64,000 nucleotides of DNA from JAEXOD01 sp963663265 (lineage in GTDB: Bacteria > Bacteroidota > Ignavibacteria > Ignavibacteriales > Melioribacteraceae): NCBI GenBank assembly GCA_963663265.2, contig CAXXXM010000002.1, positions 2,108,001-2,172,000 on the forward strand, given 5' to 3'. Below, one piece after another: positions 53,040-60,927 of the stretch (positions within the stretch are counted from its first letter, which is position 1; every line of letters starts with the position of its first letter). The notes below the pieces were generated by a model, which had not been told where the DNA came from, made no database searches, and was given only the letters and a program-made list of their open reading frames with translations. The position numbers and the translations under genes were made by a program.

Positions 53040-54056
53040 ATGCCTAAAATTAAATTTATGACAATTGAAAGACACATTTTAGAAGGGGAAAAAAAATATC
53101 CCGAAGCAACGGGTGAATTTTCCGGAATTCTAAATACTATTGCATTAGCAGCAAAAATTATTTCAAACGAAATAAATAAAGCCGGTTTGGTAGATATTTT
53201 AGGTTTTACTGATGATACAAACGTACATGGCGAAAAAGTTAAAAAGCTTGACATGTATTCGCACGAAGTTCTGGTTAAAGCAATGGAATATGGCGGGCAT
53301 TTGTGCATTATGGCAAGCGAAGAAGAAGAAGGGATAATTTATATTCCAAAACAGTACGAAATTGGAAAATATGTACTCTTGTTTGATCCATTAGATGGGT
53401 CTTCAAATATTGATGCAAATGTAAGTGTTGGTACTATTTTTTCGTTATACAAAAGAGTTTCAAAAAGTGGCGAGCCGGGAACTAATGAAGATGTTATTCA
53501 ATCGGGCTTACAACAGGTTGCTGCGGGTTATGTGTTGTATGGTTCGTCTACAATTTTTGTTTATACAACAGGTGAAGCCGTTTATGGATTTACATTAGAT
53601 TTGGGAATAGGTGAATTTTTGTTATCTCATCCTAATATTATAACTCCTAAAAGTGGTAGAATTTACAGTACAAACGAAGGATATTATAAATATTGGCATC
53701 CGGGCTTAAAAAAATATATTAAATATTTACAAGATGCAGATGATAGAGGAGAAAAACCTTACTCGGGTAGATATATTGGTTCTCTTGTTGCTGATATTCA
53801 CAGAAATTTACTATATGGTGGAATTTTTATCTATCCGGCTGATTCAAGATTCCCACAAGGGAAACTTCGCTTAATGTATGAATGTAATCCTATGGCTTTT
53901 ATAGTTGAAGCTGCTGGCGGAAGAGCTTCTGACGGAAAAAATAGAATTTTGGAAATTAAGCCAGAATCACTTCATCAAAGATGCCCTCTTTATATTGGGA
54001 GCGAAGAAGATGTTTTATTGGCAGAAAAGTTTTTAGCAGAAGCTCAAAAATTGTAG
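53040..54056 (+). CDS. fbp: Class I fructose-1,6-bisphosphatase
   Basis: A 338-residue gluconeogenic phosphatase releasing phosphate from fructose-1,6-bisphosphate. The metal site is in LLFDPLDGSSNIDANVSVGT, with upstream MASEEEEG and downstream YIGSLVADIHRNLLYGG, RLMYECNPMAFIVEAAGG and LHQRCPLYIGSEEDV. Length is typical. AAGGAGGAT lies 3 bases before the ATG. It sits in the middle of an export/envelope gene run and may simply share its transcript. Confidence 0.97.
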   Translation: MPKIKFMTIERHILEGEKKYPEATGEFSGILNTIALAAKIISNEINKAGLVDILGFTDDTNVHGEKVKKLDMYSHEVLVKAMEYGGHLCIMASEEEEGIIYIPKQYEIGKYVLLFDPLDGSSNIDANVSVGTIFSLYKRVSKSGEPGTNEDVIQSGLQQVAAGYVLYGSSTIFVYTTGEAVYGFTLDLGIGEFLLSHPNIITPKSGRIYSTNEGYYKYWHPGLKKYIKYLQDADDRGEKPYSGRYIGSLVADIHRNLLYGGIFIYPADSRFPQGKLRLMYECNPMAFIVEAAGGRASDGKNRILEIKPESLHQRCPLYIGSEEDVLLAEKFLAEAQKL

Positions 54057-54200
54057 AACAAAAAACCAGATGCCTTAGTATAATTTATTATAAATTTATT
54101 ATTGAAAATTTAGTATTTTAAAAAATTATATTTTTTTAATTTTGGGAAATTTACTATTAAAACGAATATTAAAAAGGCATTTGGATTTACTTTCCCATTT

Positions 54201-55205
54201 GTGTTAACAATTGTATTTTTATACTTGGCTCTTAAAGGGATTGATATAAAAGAATCTTTAAATCTGATATACTCGGCAAAGCTTGAATATATTGGACTTT
54301 TTTTGTTTTTATTCATTCTTTCTCATTTTTTACGTTCTGTTCGATGGAAGATAATGATTAGCACTTTAAAACCGGATGTAAAAGTACTAAATACATTTGG
54401 GGCAATGATGATTGGTTATGGAGTAAATTGTATTGTTCCTCGACTTGGTGAAGTTTATAGAGGTTTGTTTTTGGGTAAATGGGAAGGGGTTTCCAGAAGT
54501 TCAATGCTTGGTACAATTATATTAGAGAGAATAATTGATGTTGTTATGCTGCTTGTTGCAGTAATAATAAGCGTTTTTGCTTATAATGGCGACTTGTTTA
54601 ATGATGTTGTATGGTTAAAATCGACAATATATATATCAACAGCGGCAGCGATTGTTTTTGTTGCTTTGGCAATATTGTTCTTTTTGTGGAAAACAGAAGT
54701 TTCGGAACATTTTATAAAAAATGTTTTGTCGTTTTCACCTAAATTTGCTGATAAAGTTAGTTATGTTTTTCATACTTTAATGGATGGAGTTGCAGGTTTA
54801 AGAGGGACAAAAAACTGGGCTTTAACATGTATTTTATCTCTTATTGTAATTATTGTTTATGCTTTAACTACGTATGTAGGTTTATATATGTTTAATTTAT
54901 ATACAAACCAAGAAATTACATTTGCTATGGCTTGGGTTATTTCTGCATTAGGCTCGTTTGGAGTTATTATTCCCACGCCGGGGGGAACGGGTTCGTACCA
55001 TGCAATCTCTATATTTTTGTTGGTTGAATTATATGCTTTTAATTCGGAATCAGCAGCAGCATATGCAATTTTAACACATTTTTTATCTTATATCGTTTTT
55101 CTTTCGTGTGCAATGTTTTTTATTTTTTATATTAACCAGAGACGCAGAAATAGAGGTGAAAAATCGGAGAATTTTTTCAGCGTATTCAAATTAGAAAAGG
55201 AATAA
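54201..55205 (+). CDS. Flippase-like membrane protein (LPG_synthase_TM/UPF0104)
   Basis: At least 334 residues with about eight membrane helices. Family features: FLSH-like HFLRSVRWKIM, GYGVNCIVPRLGEVYRG, ILERIIDVVMLL, and GSFGVIIPTPGGTGSYHAIS near the C-terminus. This family includes glycosyl-lipid synthases and flippase-like proteins acting on membrane lipids. The only ordinary start is GTG at 54201, which cuts into the first helix. The frame continues upstream, and an ATT at 54156 preceded by GGGAAA would restore KKAFGFTFPFVLTIVFLYLA, so the true start may be ATT. The OMP gene follows after 3 bases. Confidence 0.85.
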   Translation: MLTIVFLYLALKGIDIKESLNLIYSAKLEYIGLFLFLFILSHFLRSVRWKIMISTLKPDVKVLNTFGAMMIGYGVNCIVPRLGEVYRGLFLGKWEGVSRSSMLGTIILERIIDVVMLLVAVIISVFAYNGDLFNDVVWLKSTIYISTAAAIVFVALAILFFLWKTEVSEHFIKNVLSFSPKFADKVSYVFHTLMDGVAGLRGTKNWALTCILSLIVIIVYALTTYVGLYMFNLYTNQEITFAMAWVISALGSFGVIIPTPGGTGSYHAISIFLLVELYAFNSESAAAYAILTHFLSYIVFLSCAMFFIFYINQRRRNRGEKSENFFSVFKLEKE

Positions 55206-55208
55206 TTA

Positions 55209-55850
55209 ATGAAAAAGATAATATTGTTTTTGATATTAATTTATTCATGCAAAATTAATGCTCAATTTGAAGCAACAGCCGGAATGGGATTAGATTTTAT
55301 TAATTCCCCTGTATTTACCGATTATATAAATGTAAATTATGCCTTATCGGGTGAAAAGCTTTCATCAATGAATAGTGCAATTGAATTTTATGGTGAAATA
55401 GGATATAATTATTTGGAGAACTACAATTTTGCAATAGATTATTCAAATCAAATATATTCGTTTAATAATACCACCATTTTGGGGAATTATGATATCTCAT
55501 ATATTCATTTTAAGCCATCAATAGTAGCTTATTATCAATTGACGGGAATTGGATATAAGTTTAAGTTTGGTGCCGGTATTGGTCCACGATTTGTTTCGTT
55601 AGATGAAAAGCTGCCGGGATTAACAAAAGAAAATAATTTTACAGCAACCGGCTATGGATTTTTATTACGAGTATCGGGAAATACTTTGTTAAGTGGTGAT
55701 ATGTTTGCTAACATTGGTGTGGATTTGCGGTATGATATTGCCGGTGAATTAAAAGGGGATTATAAATTATATAATAATGTGCTAAATGAAAGTGTAGATA
55801 TGAATTCGTTGGCATTTGCAATTAAATTAGGCGTTACATACATTTTTTAG
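55209..55850 (+). CDS. Outer-membrane beta-barrel-like protein
   Basis: A 213-residue exported protein: signal MKKIILFLILIYSCKINAQ, then alternating amphipathic strands (ATAGMGLDFINS, EFYGEIGYNYL, HFKPSIVAYYQL, YKFKFGAGIGPRF, FANIGVDLRYDI) and a final LAFAIKLGVTYIF with C-terminal Phe, typical of an eight-stranded outer-membrane barrel. No specific family is recognised. It is flanked by a flippase-like gene (3 bases before) and uppP (8 bases after). Confidence 0.78.
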   Translation: MKKIILFLILIYSCKINAQFEATAGMGLDFINSPVFTDYINVNYALSGEKLSSMNSAIEFYGEIGYNYLENYNFAIDYSNQIYSFNNTTILGNYDISYIHFKPSIVAYYQLTGIGYKFKFGAGIGPRFVSLDEKLPGLTKENNFTATGYGFLLRVSGNTLLSGDMFANIGVDLRYDIAGELKGDYKLYNNVLNESVDMNSLAFAIKLGVTYIF

Positions 55851-55858
55851 GAGAAATT

Positions 55859-56707
55859 GTGAGTATTTTAGAAGCTATTGTGTTGGGTATTATTCAAGGT
55901 TTAACAGAGTTTTTGCCAATAAGTAGTACCGGGCATTTAACTGTTGCGGGAAAATTAATGGGGCTGATTTCTTCTGAAAACCCTGAAAGTTGGACAGCTT
56001 TTATTGCAGTTATTCAAATGGGTACACTTTTAGCAATTCTGATTTATTTTTGGAAAGACTTGTGGAACATTTTTGTTGGATTTATTAAAGATAATATTTT
56101 AGAAAGGAAAAAGTTATCTGAACAATCTTTAGATTCAAAGTTGGGCTGGTTCATAATTTTAGGTTCAATACCGGTTGTAATAATCGGCTTGTTATTTAAG
56201 GATTTTATTGAAGGAGCCTTTACAAAAAATCTTTATGTAATAGCTATTTCTTTAATATCACTTGGTATAATTTTAGGACTTGCAGAAAAATTAGGCAAGT
56301 TTAAAAGAGGAATTGAAAAGATAACTTGGAAAGATGCTTTAATTATAGGAGTAGCACAAGCATTTGCATTAATTCCTGGAGCATCAAGGTCGGGAACTAC
56401 TCTTACGGCAGGTTTATTTGTTGGGTTAAAAAGAGATACGGCTGCAAAATTTTCTTTTTTGTTGAGTGTTCCGGCAGTTTTTGGCAGCGGCCTTTTAGAG
56501 TTTTACCATGAAGTAGGAAAATTGGATTCGTCAGGATTTATTACATTAATTGTTGCAACTATTGCTGCGGCAATAAGTGGATATTTAACAATAGCATTTT
56601 TGTTGAGTTTTTTGAAAAAAAACAGTACTTATGTTTTTGTAATTTATAGAGTTTTAATTGGTATTACAATTTTAATATTTTTATATTCAAACCTAATTCA
56701 ACCCTAA
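55859..56707 (+). CDS. uppP: Undecaprenyl-diphosphatase
   Basis: A 282-residue BacA/UppP-type membrane enzyme recycling the C55 lipid carrier for cell-wall and polysaccharide synthesis. Catalytic motifs: GLTEFLPISSTGHL (first) and LIPGASRSGTTLTAGL (second). About eight helices. The start is GTG at 55859, after AGGAGAAATT. Its place after a flippase-like gene and before a periplasmic cyclophilin fits an envelope-biogenesis transcript. Confidence 0.96.
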   Translation: MSILEAIVLGIIQGLTEFLPISSTGHLTVAGKLMGLISSENPESWTAFIAVIQMGTLLAILIYFWKDLWNIFVGFIKDNILERKKLSEQSLDSKLGWFIILGSIPVVIIGLLFKDFIEGAFTKNLYVIAISLISLGIILGLAEKLGKFKRGIEKITWKDALIIGVAQAFALIPGASRSGTTLTAGLFVGLKRDTAAKFSFLLSVPAVFGSGLLEFYHEVGKLDSSGFITLIVATIAAAISGYLTIAFLLSFLKKNSTYVFVIYRVLIGITILIFLYSNLIQP

Positions 56708-56722
56708 TTAAATGAGGTTAAA

Positions 56723-57370
56723 ATGATAAAAAAAATGTTTTATGTATTTCTTTTGATAAGTATCAGCTATATTAATAGTAGTGCACAATTTGAAAATTTT
56801 TCAAATTCAAATACAAATAAATCAAGTATTTTAACAAATAAAGAAGAGGCAGTATTGGATTCATTAATGGATTTAAAAGAAAATGAAGTGTTAGTTGCTT
56901 CAATGGAAACCACTTTAGGAACAATTGAAATTCAATTTTATGATAAATTAACTCCAAAAACAGTTAAAAATTTTGTTGGTTTAGCTGTAAAAGGTTATTA
57001 TAACGGTGTAATTTTTCATAGAGTTATTGATGGTTTTATGATTCAAGGTGGCGATCCAACAGGAACAGGTGCCGGTGGTTCAAGTATTTATGGCAGTACT
57101 TTTGAGGATGAATTTGATTCATCATTAAGACATAATAGTGCCGGATTAATTTCTATGGCAAATAGAGGACCAAATACTAATGGTAGTCAATTTTTTATTA
57201 CTTTGGTACCAACTCCTCATTTAGATGACCGTCATGCAATTTTTGGTGAAGTTATTGGTGGAATGGATGTTGTTGAAAAAATTGGTAAAGTGCCTGTAAC
57301 AATGGATAGAAACAGACCATTAACTGATGTAGTAATTAATAAAGTTACAGTACAAAAAGTTCAAAGATAA
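56723..57370 (+). CDS. Periplasmic cyclophilin-type peptidyl-prolyl isomerase
   Basis: A 215-residue cyclophilin with signal MIKKMFYVFLLISISYINSSAQ. After a linker (about 23-55), the catalytic domain shows FHRVIDGFMIQGGDP (active-site Arg), SMANRGPNTNGSQFFIT and HLDDRHAIFGEV. It catalyses proline isomerisation during folding of exported proteins. It lies 15 bases after uppP and 1 base before holA. Confidence 0.95.
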   Translation: MIKKMFYVFLLISISYINSSAQFENFSNSNTNKSSILTNKEEAVLDSLMDLKENEVLVASMETTLGTIEIQFYDKLTPKTVKNFVGLAVKGYYNGVIFHRVIDGFMIQGGDPTGTGAGGSSIYGSTFEDEFDSSLRHNSAGLISMANRGPNTNGSQFFITLVPTPHLDDRHAIFGEVIGGMDVVEKIGKVPVTMDRNRPLTDVVINKVTVQKVQR

Positions 57371-57371
57371 A

Positions 57372-58400
57372 ATGAAAAAAAAAGAGAGTGGAACAAAAGC
57401 CGAAGCTTTACACATATCAAAAGTATATGATTACTTAGATGAAAAAAATATTTTACCTGTATATTTTTTGTTTGGTGCGGATACATTTGCAATAGAAAAA
57501 ACTGCAGATGATATAATTAAGGCAGTTGACCCTTTTGTTGGAACTGACTTTGACAAGGAAATAGTTCGCCTGGACAAAAAACAAGAGATTAGCGGGTTGA
57601 TTTCTTCGGCTTCCACTTACCCTTTTAGTAATGGAAAAAAACTTATTGTAATAAAAAGTTTTGAAAATGTTGCAGATAAAAAGGTGTTAAATGAATATAT
57701 TGAAAACCCTGCACCTTTTACTGTTTTAATTATTACACATAATGATAAAATACAATCGTTATCGTCCAATCCATACAAAACAATGGCAATTGAAGGTTGG
57801 ATGTTTGAAGCAAGGGAGTTGAAGGGAGCTGATTTAATTAATTGGGTAATAAAATCAGCCGGTGAAAAAAAGATTACAATAACTTACGAAAATGCGGCGG
57901 TTTTAATTGAAACTGTTGGCGAAGATAAGAACTTATTAGAACAAGAACTGAATAAGTTTTTTAATTTTTTGGGGGAAAATCAAGAAATTAATCTTGAACT
58001 TATTAATAGATTAGCATCCAACACAAAAGAGTTTACAATTTTTAATCTGTTGGATGCATTGGGAGTTGGCGATAAAGATAAAGCATTGCGAATAGGTTAT
58101 AACCTGCTTTATTATGGAACCCATCTTTTAATTATTCTTTCAACGTTAAACAAATACTTTATTACAATAGTACATAGCAAAGAATTAATAAGAAAAGAAA
58201 TTCAACCAAGAGAAGCTGCATTGAAGGCAGATGTATCAGAATACTTTTATAAAAGCTGCTTAAGAGCTTCGTATTTCAAATCTGAAGAACGAGTTAATAA
58301 AGCAATTAAAGCTTTATTAAAGGCAGACCTTTCGGTTAAATCATCAGGACTTGATCCCAAAACAATTTATACTTTATTGATTGGTGAAATATTTAGTTAG
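57372..58400 (+). CDS. holA: DNA polymerase III delta subunit
   Basis: A 342-residue HolA, the clamp-loader subunit that opens the sliding clamp. Typical features: LPVYFLFGADTFAIEKTADD at the N-terminus, a divergent AAA+ fold with SNGKKLIVIKSFENVADKKV and FTVLIITHNDK, the helical lid with LLEQELNKF and a C-terminal domain with FTIFNLLDALGVGDKDKALR. Start overlaps the end region of the cyclophilin gene's spacer (1 base). It ends the run that began at 49491. Confidence 0.92.
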   Translation: MKKKESGTKAEALHISKVYDYLDEKNILPVYFLFGADTFAIEKTADDIIKAVDPFVGTDFDKEIVRLDKKQEISGLISSASTYPFSNGKKLIVIKSFENVADKKVLNEYIENPAPFTVLIITHNDKIQSLSSNPYKTMAIEGWMFEARELKGADLINWVIKSAGEKKITITYENAAVLIETVGEDKNLLEQELNKFFNFLGENQEINLELINRLASNTKEFTIFNLLDALGVGDKDKALRIGYNLLYYGTHLLIILSTLNKYFITIVHSKELIRKEIQPREAALKADVSEYFYKSCLRASYFKSEERVNKAIKALLKADLSVKSSGLDPKTIYTLLIGEIFS

Positions 58401-58494
58401 CTCACGATAAAATAATATCCCCTAAGAAAAATTAAGTGATTTATGATGTTAATCACAAATTGGGCAGTATGTCTATCAATATAATTCTGTTTTC

Positions 58495-58523
58495 TTGACA
58501 TAAATCATTTATTTATATATCTT
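58495..58523 (+). promoter_or_regulatory. Sigma70-like promoter for first beta-trefoil gene
   Basis: TTGACA at 58495-58500, a 17-base spacer and TATCTT at 58518-58523. It would give a leader of about 100 bases that contains GGAGTGTGTGTATTTA, shared with the paralogue downstream. Confidence 0.45.
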
Positions 58524-58628
58524 AACAAAGATAAATCAATTCGATTAATTCCAATTGTTGATAATTAAAAATATTGTTAATGGTGGAGTGTGTGTATTTA
58601 TTCAAATTATTAAATATGGAGAAAATTA

Positions 58629-60695
58629 ATGAAGCAATACCTTAAGCTGACGATAATATTTATATTATATTTTATGAGCGTAAGAGGTCAAAGTATTAAC
58701 GATTTAATTCCTAAAGGAGAAGCCTTTTTTATTCAGTCAGCCCAAGAATATGGTAAAAGGGATATGGCATATTGGGATATTCCGGGTGGTGAAGATAAAA
58801 TTGTTAAGGGGGCACAAATTAAAGTTTGGGGATTAGGTGATCAGGCTAAAGATAGAAGATATGTAATTGAGAACTCTTCAACAGCGGGATATGTAAAAAT
58901 TCATATTGATGGTGTTGCCGGTTATTTGGATGTTAAAGGAGGAAAGAATAACAATGGGCAAGATTTGATTATTTGGGATCCGGGGAATGGGTGGAATCAG
59001 AATTTCACATTTAAGTATTTAGGAAATGGCAGATTTAAGATCTATTCTCAAGGTGGTAAAGTAATATGTTTGTCAGGTCGTAAGTCAGATAATGGTAACG
59101 CAATAACCATTTGGGATGACCATGATGGTCCTTGGATGGAATGGTGTTTAATTTCGGTAAAAACAAGACAGGCTTTAAAGCTTGAAGATAAAATTAATGC
59201 AGCAAAAACTAATACCGGTGCAGATATGAATGGAATTAGAACCTTTTATATCCAATCGGCTCTAACCTATGGAAAATCTTTGGATGGATTTTTTGATGTG
59301 CCGGGTGTAAGTGCCCCTGCAGGTGGGAATAATATTCAACTATGGGGTTTGACAGATAGAGGTTCTGATAGAAAATATAGAATTAATACTGCAAATAATA
59401 ATTTATCATTCTATAATATTTGTGTTGCAGATAATCCAAATTTGAATGTAGATATTGCAGGTGGAGTTAATACTGATGGAGCAAATATTCAATTATATGA
59501 AAAGAATAATTCTTCAGCACAAGACTTTATTTTTAAATATATGGGGAATGGTAAGTTTAAAATTATTAATGCAAATGGTAAAGTTATTTGTACAAATGGA
59601 AGAGAATCAAAAAATGGAACCAATGTGCTTGTTTGGACTGATCACGAAGGACCTTGGATGGAATGGTACTTGATTGATACTGAAACAAATGAACCATTTA
59701 TTCCAAATAATGAAAAAAAGAATAACATTACCGATATTACATCAAATGATCCTGGAGTGCTCGCAGCATTTAAAGAAATTGATAATACTTACAAGTCTGT
59801 TGTAAATGTTGAGCAAAAATCCAATTCTACACTTGGTAAACTTAACAATACAACAACTACAATGGAAAAAAGTTATTTATTAATCAATAAGGTGAGTTCG
59901 CTAAATTCTAAAGTAAATGATACTCAGAATGCACTTAATCCTTTCTCGCGTCTCCCTATAATTGGGGTGCCGGTTAAAGTGATTACAACGAGTTTAGGAA
60001 TGACTTTAGGTCAATTGGATAAAGTTGATAAATCTTTGCAAGCTATTAAAGATCCGGTTGTAGGACAAGCAAACTCTAATGTTGTTAATGCATACACAAG
60101 TAATTTGCTCTTTAATTCAAAAATGAAACTGTTAAAAAACACTTTAGTTGATACTAAAAATGATTTAGTAAATGGAAATTATAGTGGAATTGAAAAAACC
60201 TCAAAAATAACCAAGCTTAGCGAAAAGCTAAATGCAATTAATGGAACATTGAGTTCTGTGGATGGTAACTTTAATAAAATTGATGATATCTGCAACAAAA
60301 TGAAAAATATAGATAAACCGGTTACAGAATTTGAAGAAGGTGTTAATAAATTTGATAACGGTATGAAACCAGTTGATAAAGTTGCCGATGAAATAAATGA
60401 TGTGTTGAATAAACGTTTCAAAAAAGGGATTGGTAAAGTTAAAATTGATATTAGCGTACGCGACATATTAGAAGGTGGAAAAGTTGGGAAATTATTCGAT
60501 AAATATGTAAATAAATTTCTTGATGGTGTATTGCAGCCTTTGTTAAAAAAATTAAATGTTAAAGTGCCTTCTGTTCCTGGAGTTGATAAGTTTAAGGATG
60601 CCTTAAACAATACACTTGATTTCACTAAGAAAATAAAAGAAAATAGCGATAAAATTAATGAAGCAACAAATAAATTAGGTGAAATAGGTCTATAA
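58629..60695 (+). CDS. Secreted double beta-trefoil protein with helical C-terminus, paralogue 1
   Basis: 688 residues: signal peptide ending SVRGQ; two ricin-like beta-trefoil units (about 33-178 and 200-345), with GNGRFKIYSQGGKVICLSG, IWDDHDGPWMEWCLI and in the second GNGKFKIINANGKVICTNG, WTDHEGPWMEWYLI; then a long helical region (about 365-688) rich in Asn/Lys. That region has FDNGMKPVDKVADEINDVL, KIDISVRDILEGGK and LLKKLNVKVPSVPG. Beta-trefoils of this kind bind sugars; the helical part resembles no family I know but has the heptad look of alpha-helical bundle or pore-forming proteins. A paralogue follows directly. ATG preceded by ATATGGAGAAAATTA. Confidence 0.8.
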   Translation: MKQYLKLTIIFILYFMSVRGQSINDLIPKGEAFFIQSAQEYGKRDMAYWDIPGGEDKIVKGAQIKVWGLGDQAKDRRYVIENSSTAGYVKIHIDGVAGYLDVKGGKNNNGQDLIIWDPGNGWNQNFTFKYLGNGRFKIYSQGGKVICLSGRKSDNGNAITIWDDHDGPWMEWCLISVKTRQALKLEDKINAAKTNTGADMNGIRTFYIQSALTYGKSLDGFFDVPGVSAPAGGNNIQLWGLTDRGSDRKYRINTANNNLSFYNICVADNPNLNVDIAGGVNTDGANIQLYEKNNSSAQDFIFKYMGNGKFKIINANGKVICTNGRESKNGTNVLVWTDHEGPWMEWYLIDTETNEPFIPNNEKKNNITDITSNDPGVLAAFKEIDNTYKSVVNVEQKSNSTLGKLNNTTTTMEKSYLLINKVSSLNSKVNDTQNALNPFSRLPIIGVPVKVITTSLGMTLGQLDKVDKSLQAIKDPVVGQANSNVVNAYTSNLLFNSKMKLLKNTLVDTKNDLVNGNYSGIEKTSKITKLSEKLNAINGTLSSVDGNFNKIDDICNKMKNIDKPVTEFEEGVNKFDNGMKPVDKVADEINDVLNKRFKKGIGKVKIDISVRDILEGGKVGKLFDKYVNKFLDGVLQPLLKKLNVKVPSVPGVDKFKDALNNTLDFTKKIKENSDKINEATNKLGEIGL

Positions 60696-60714
60696 TTTAG
60701 ATTTATTACAGTAC

Positions 60715-60742
60715 AAAAAGCCCTCTCTTTGGAGGGCTTTTT
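60715..60742 (+). terminator. Rho-independent terminator
   Basis: AAAAAGCCCTC and GAGGGCTTTTT form a perfect 11-bp stem with loop TCTTTG; the T run is part of the 3' arm. It ends the first beta-trefoil gene, so each paralogue is its own unit. Confidence 0.9.
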
Positions 60743-60927
60743 AAGTTAATTAAAAATAAAACTCAACACATGTTTCCCATTCATTTATTCAAAATCCCAT
60801 ATTTAACTTGATATTTAAGAATTATTTTTTATATTAAAATTACAACTATCAATCCCCTAAACAAAAATAATTCCGCATATTTACATTAATATGCGAGGAG
60901 TGTGTATTTAAAATACGGAGAAAATTA

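Noticed and set aside
60179..60625. A 148-codon minus-strand frame in the first beta-trefoil gene
   Set aside because: It is antisense to a region conserved between two paralogues at the protein level on the plus strand; no start signal.
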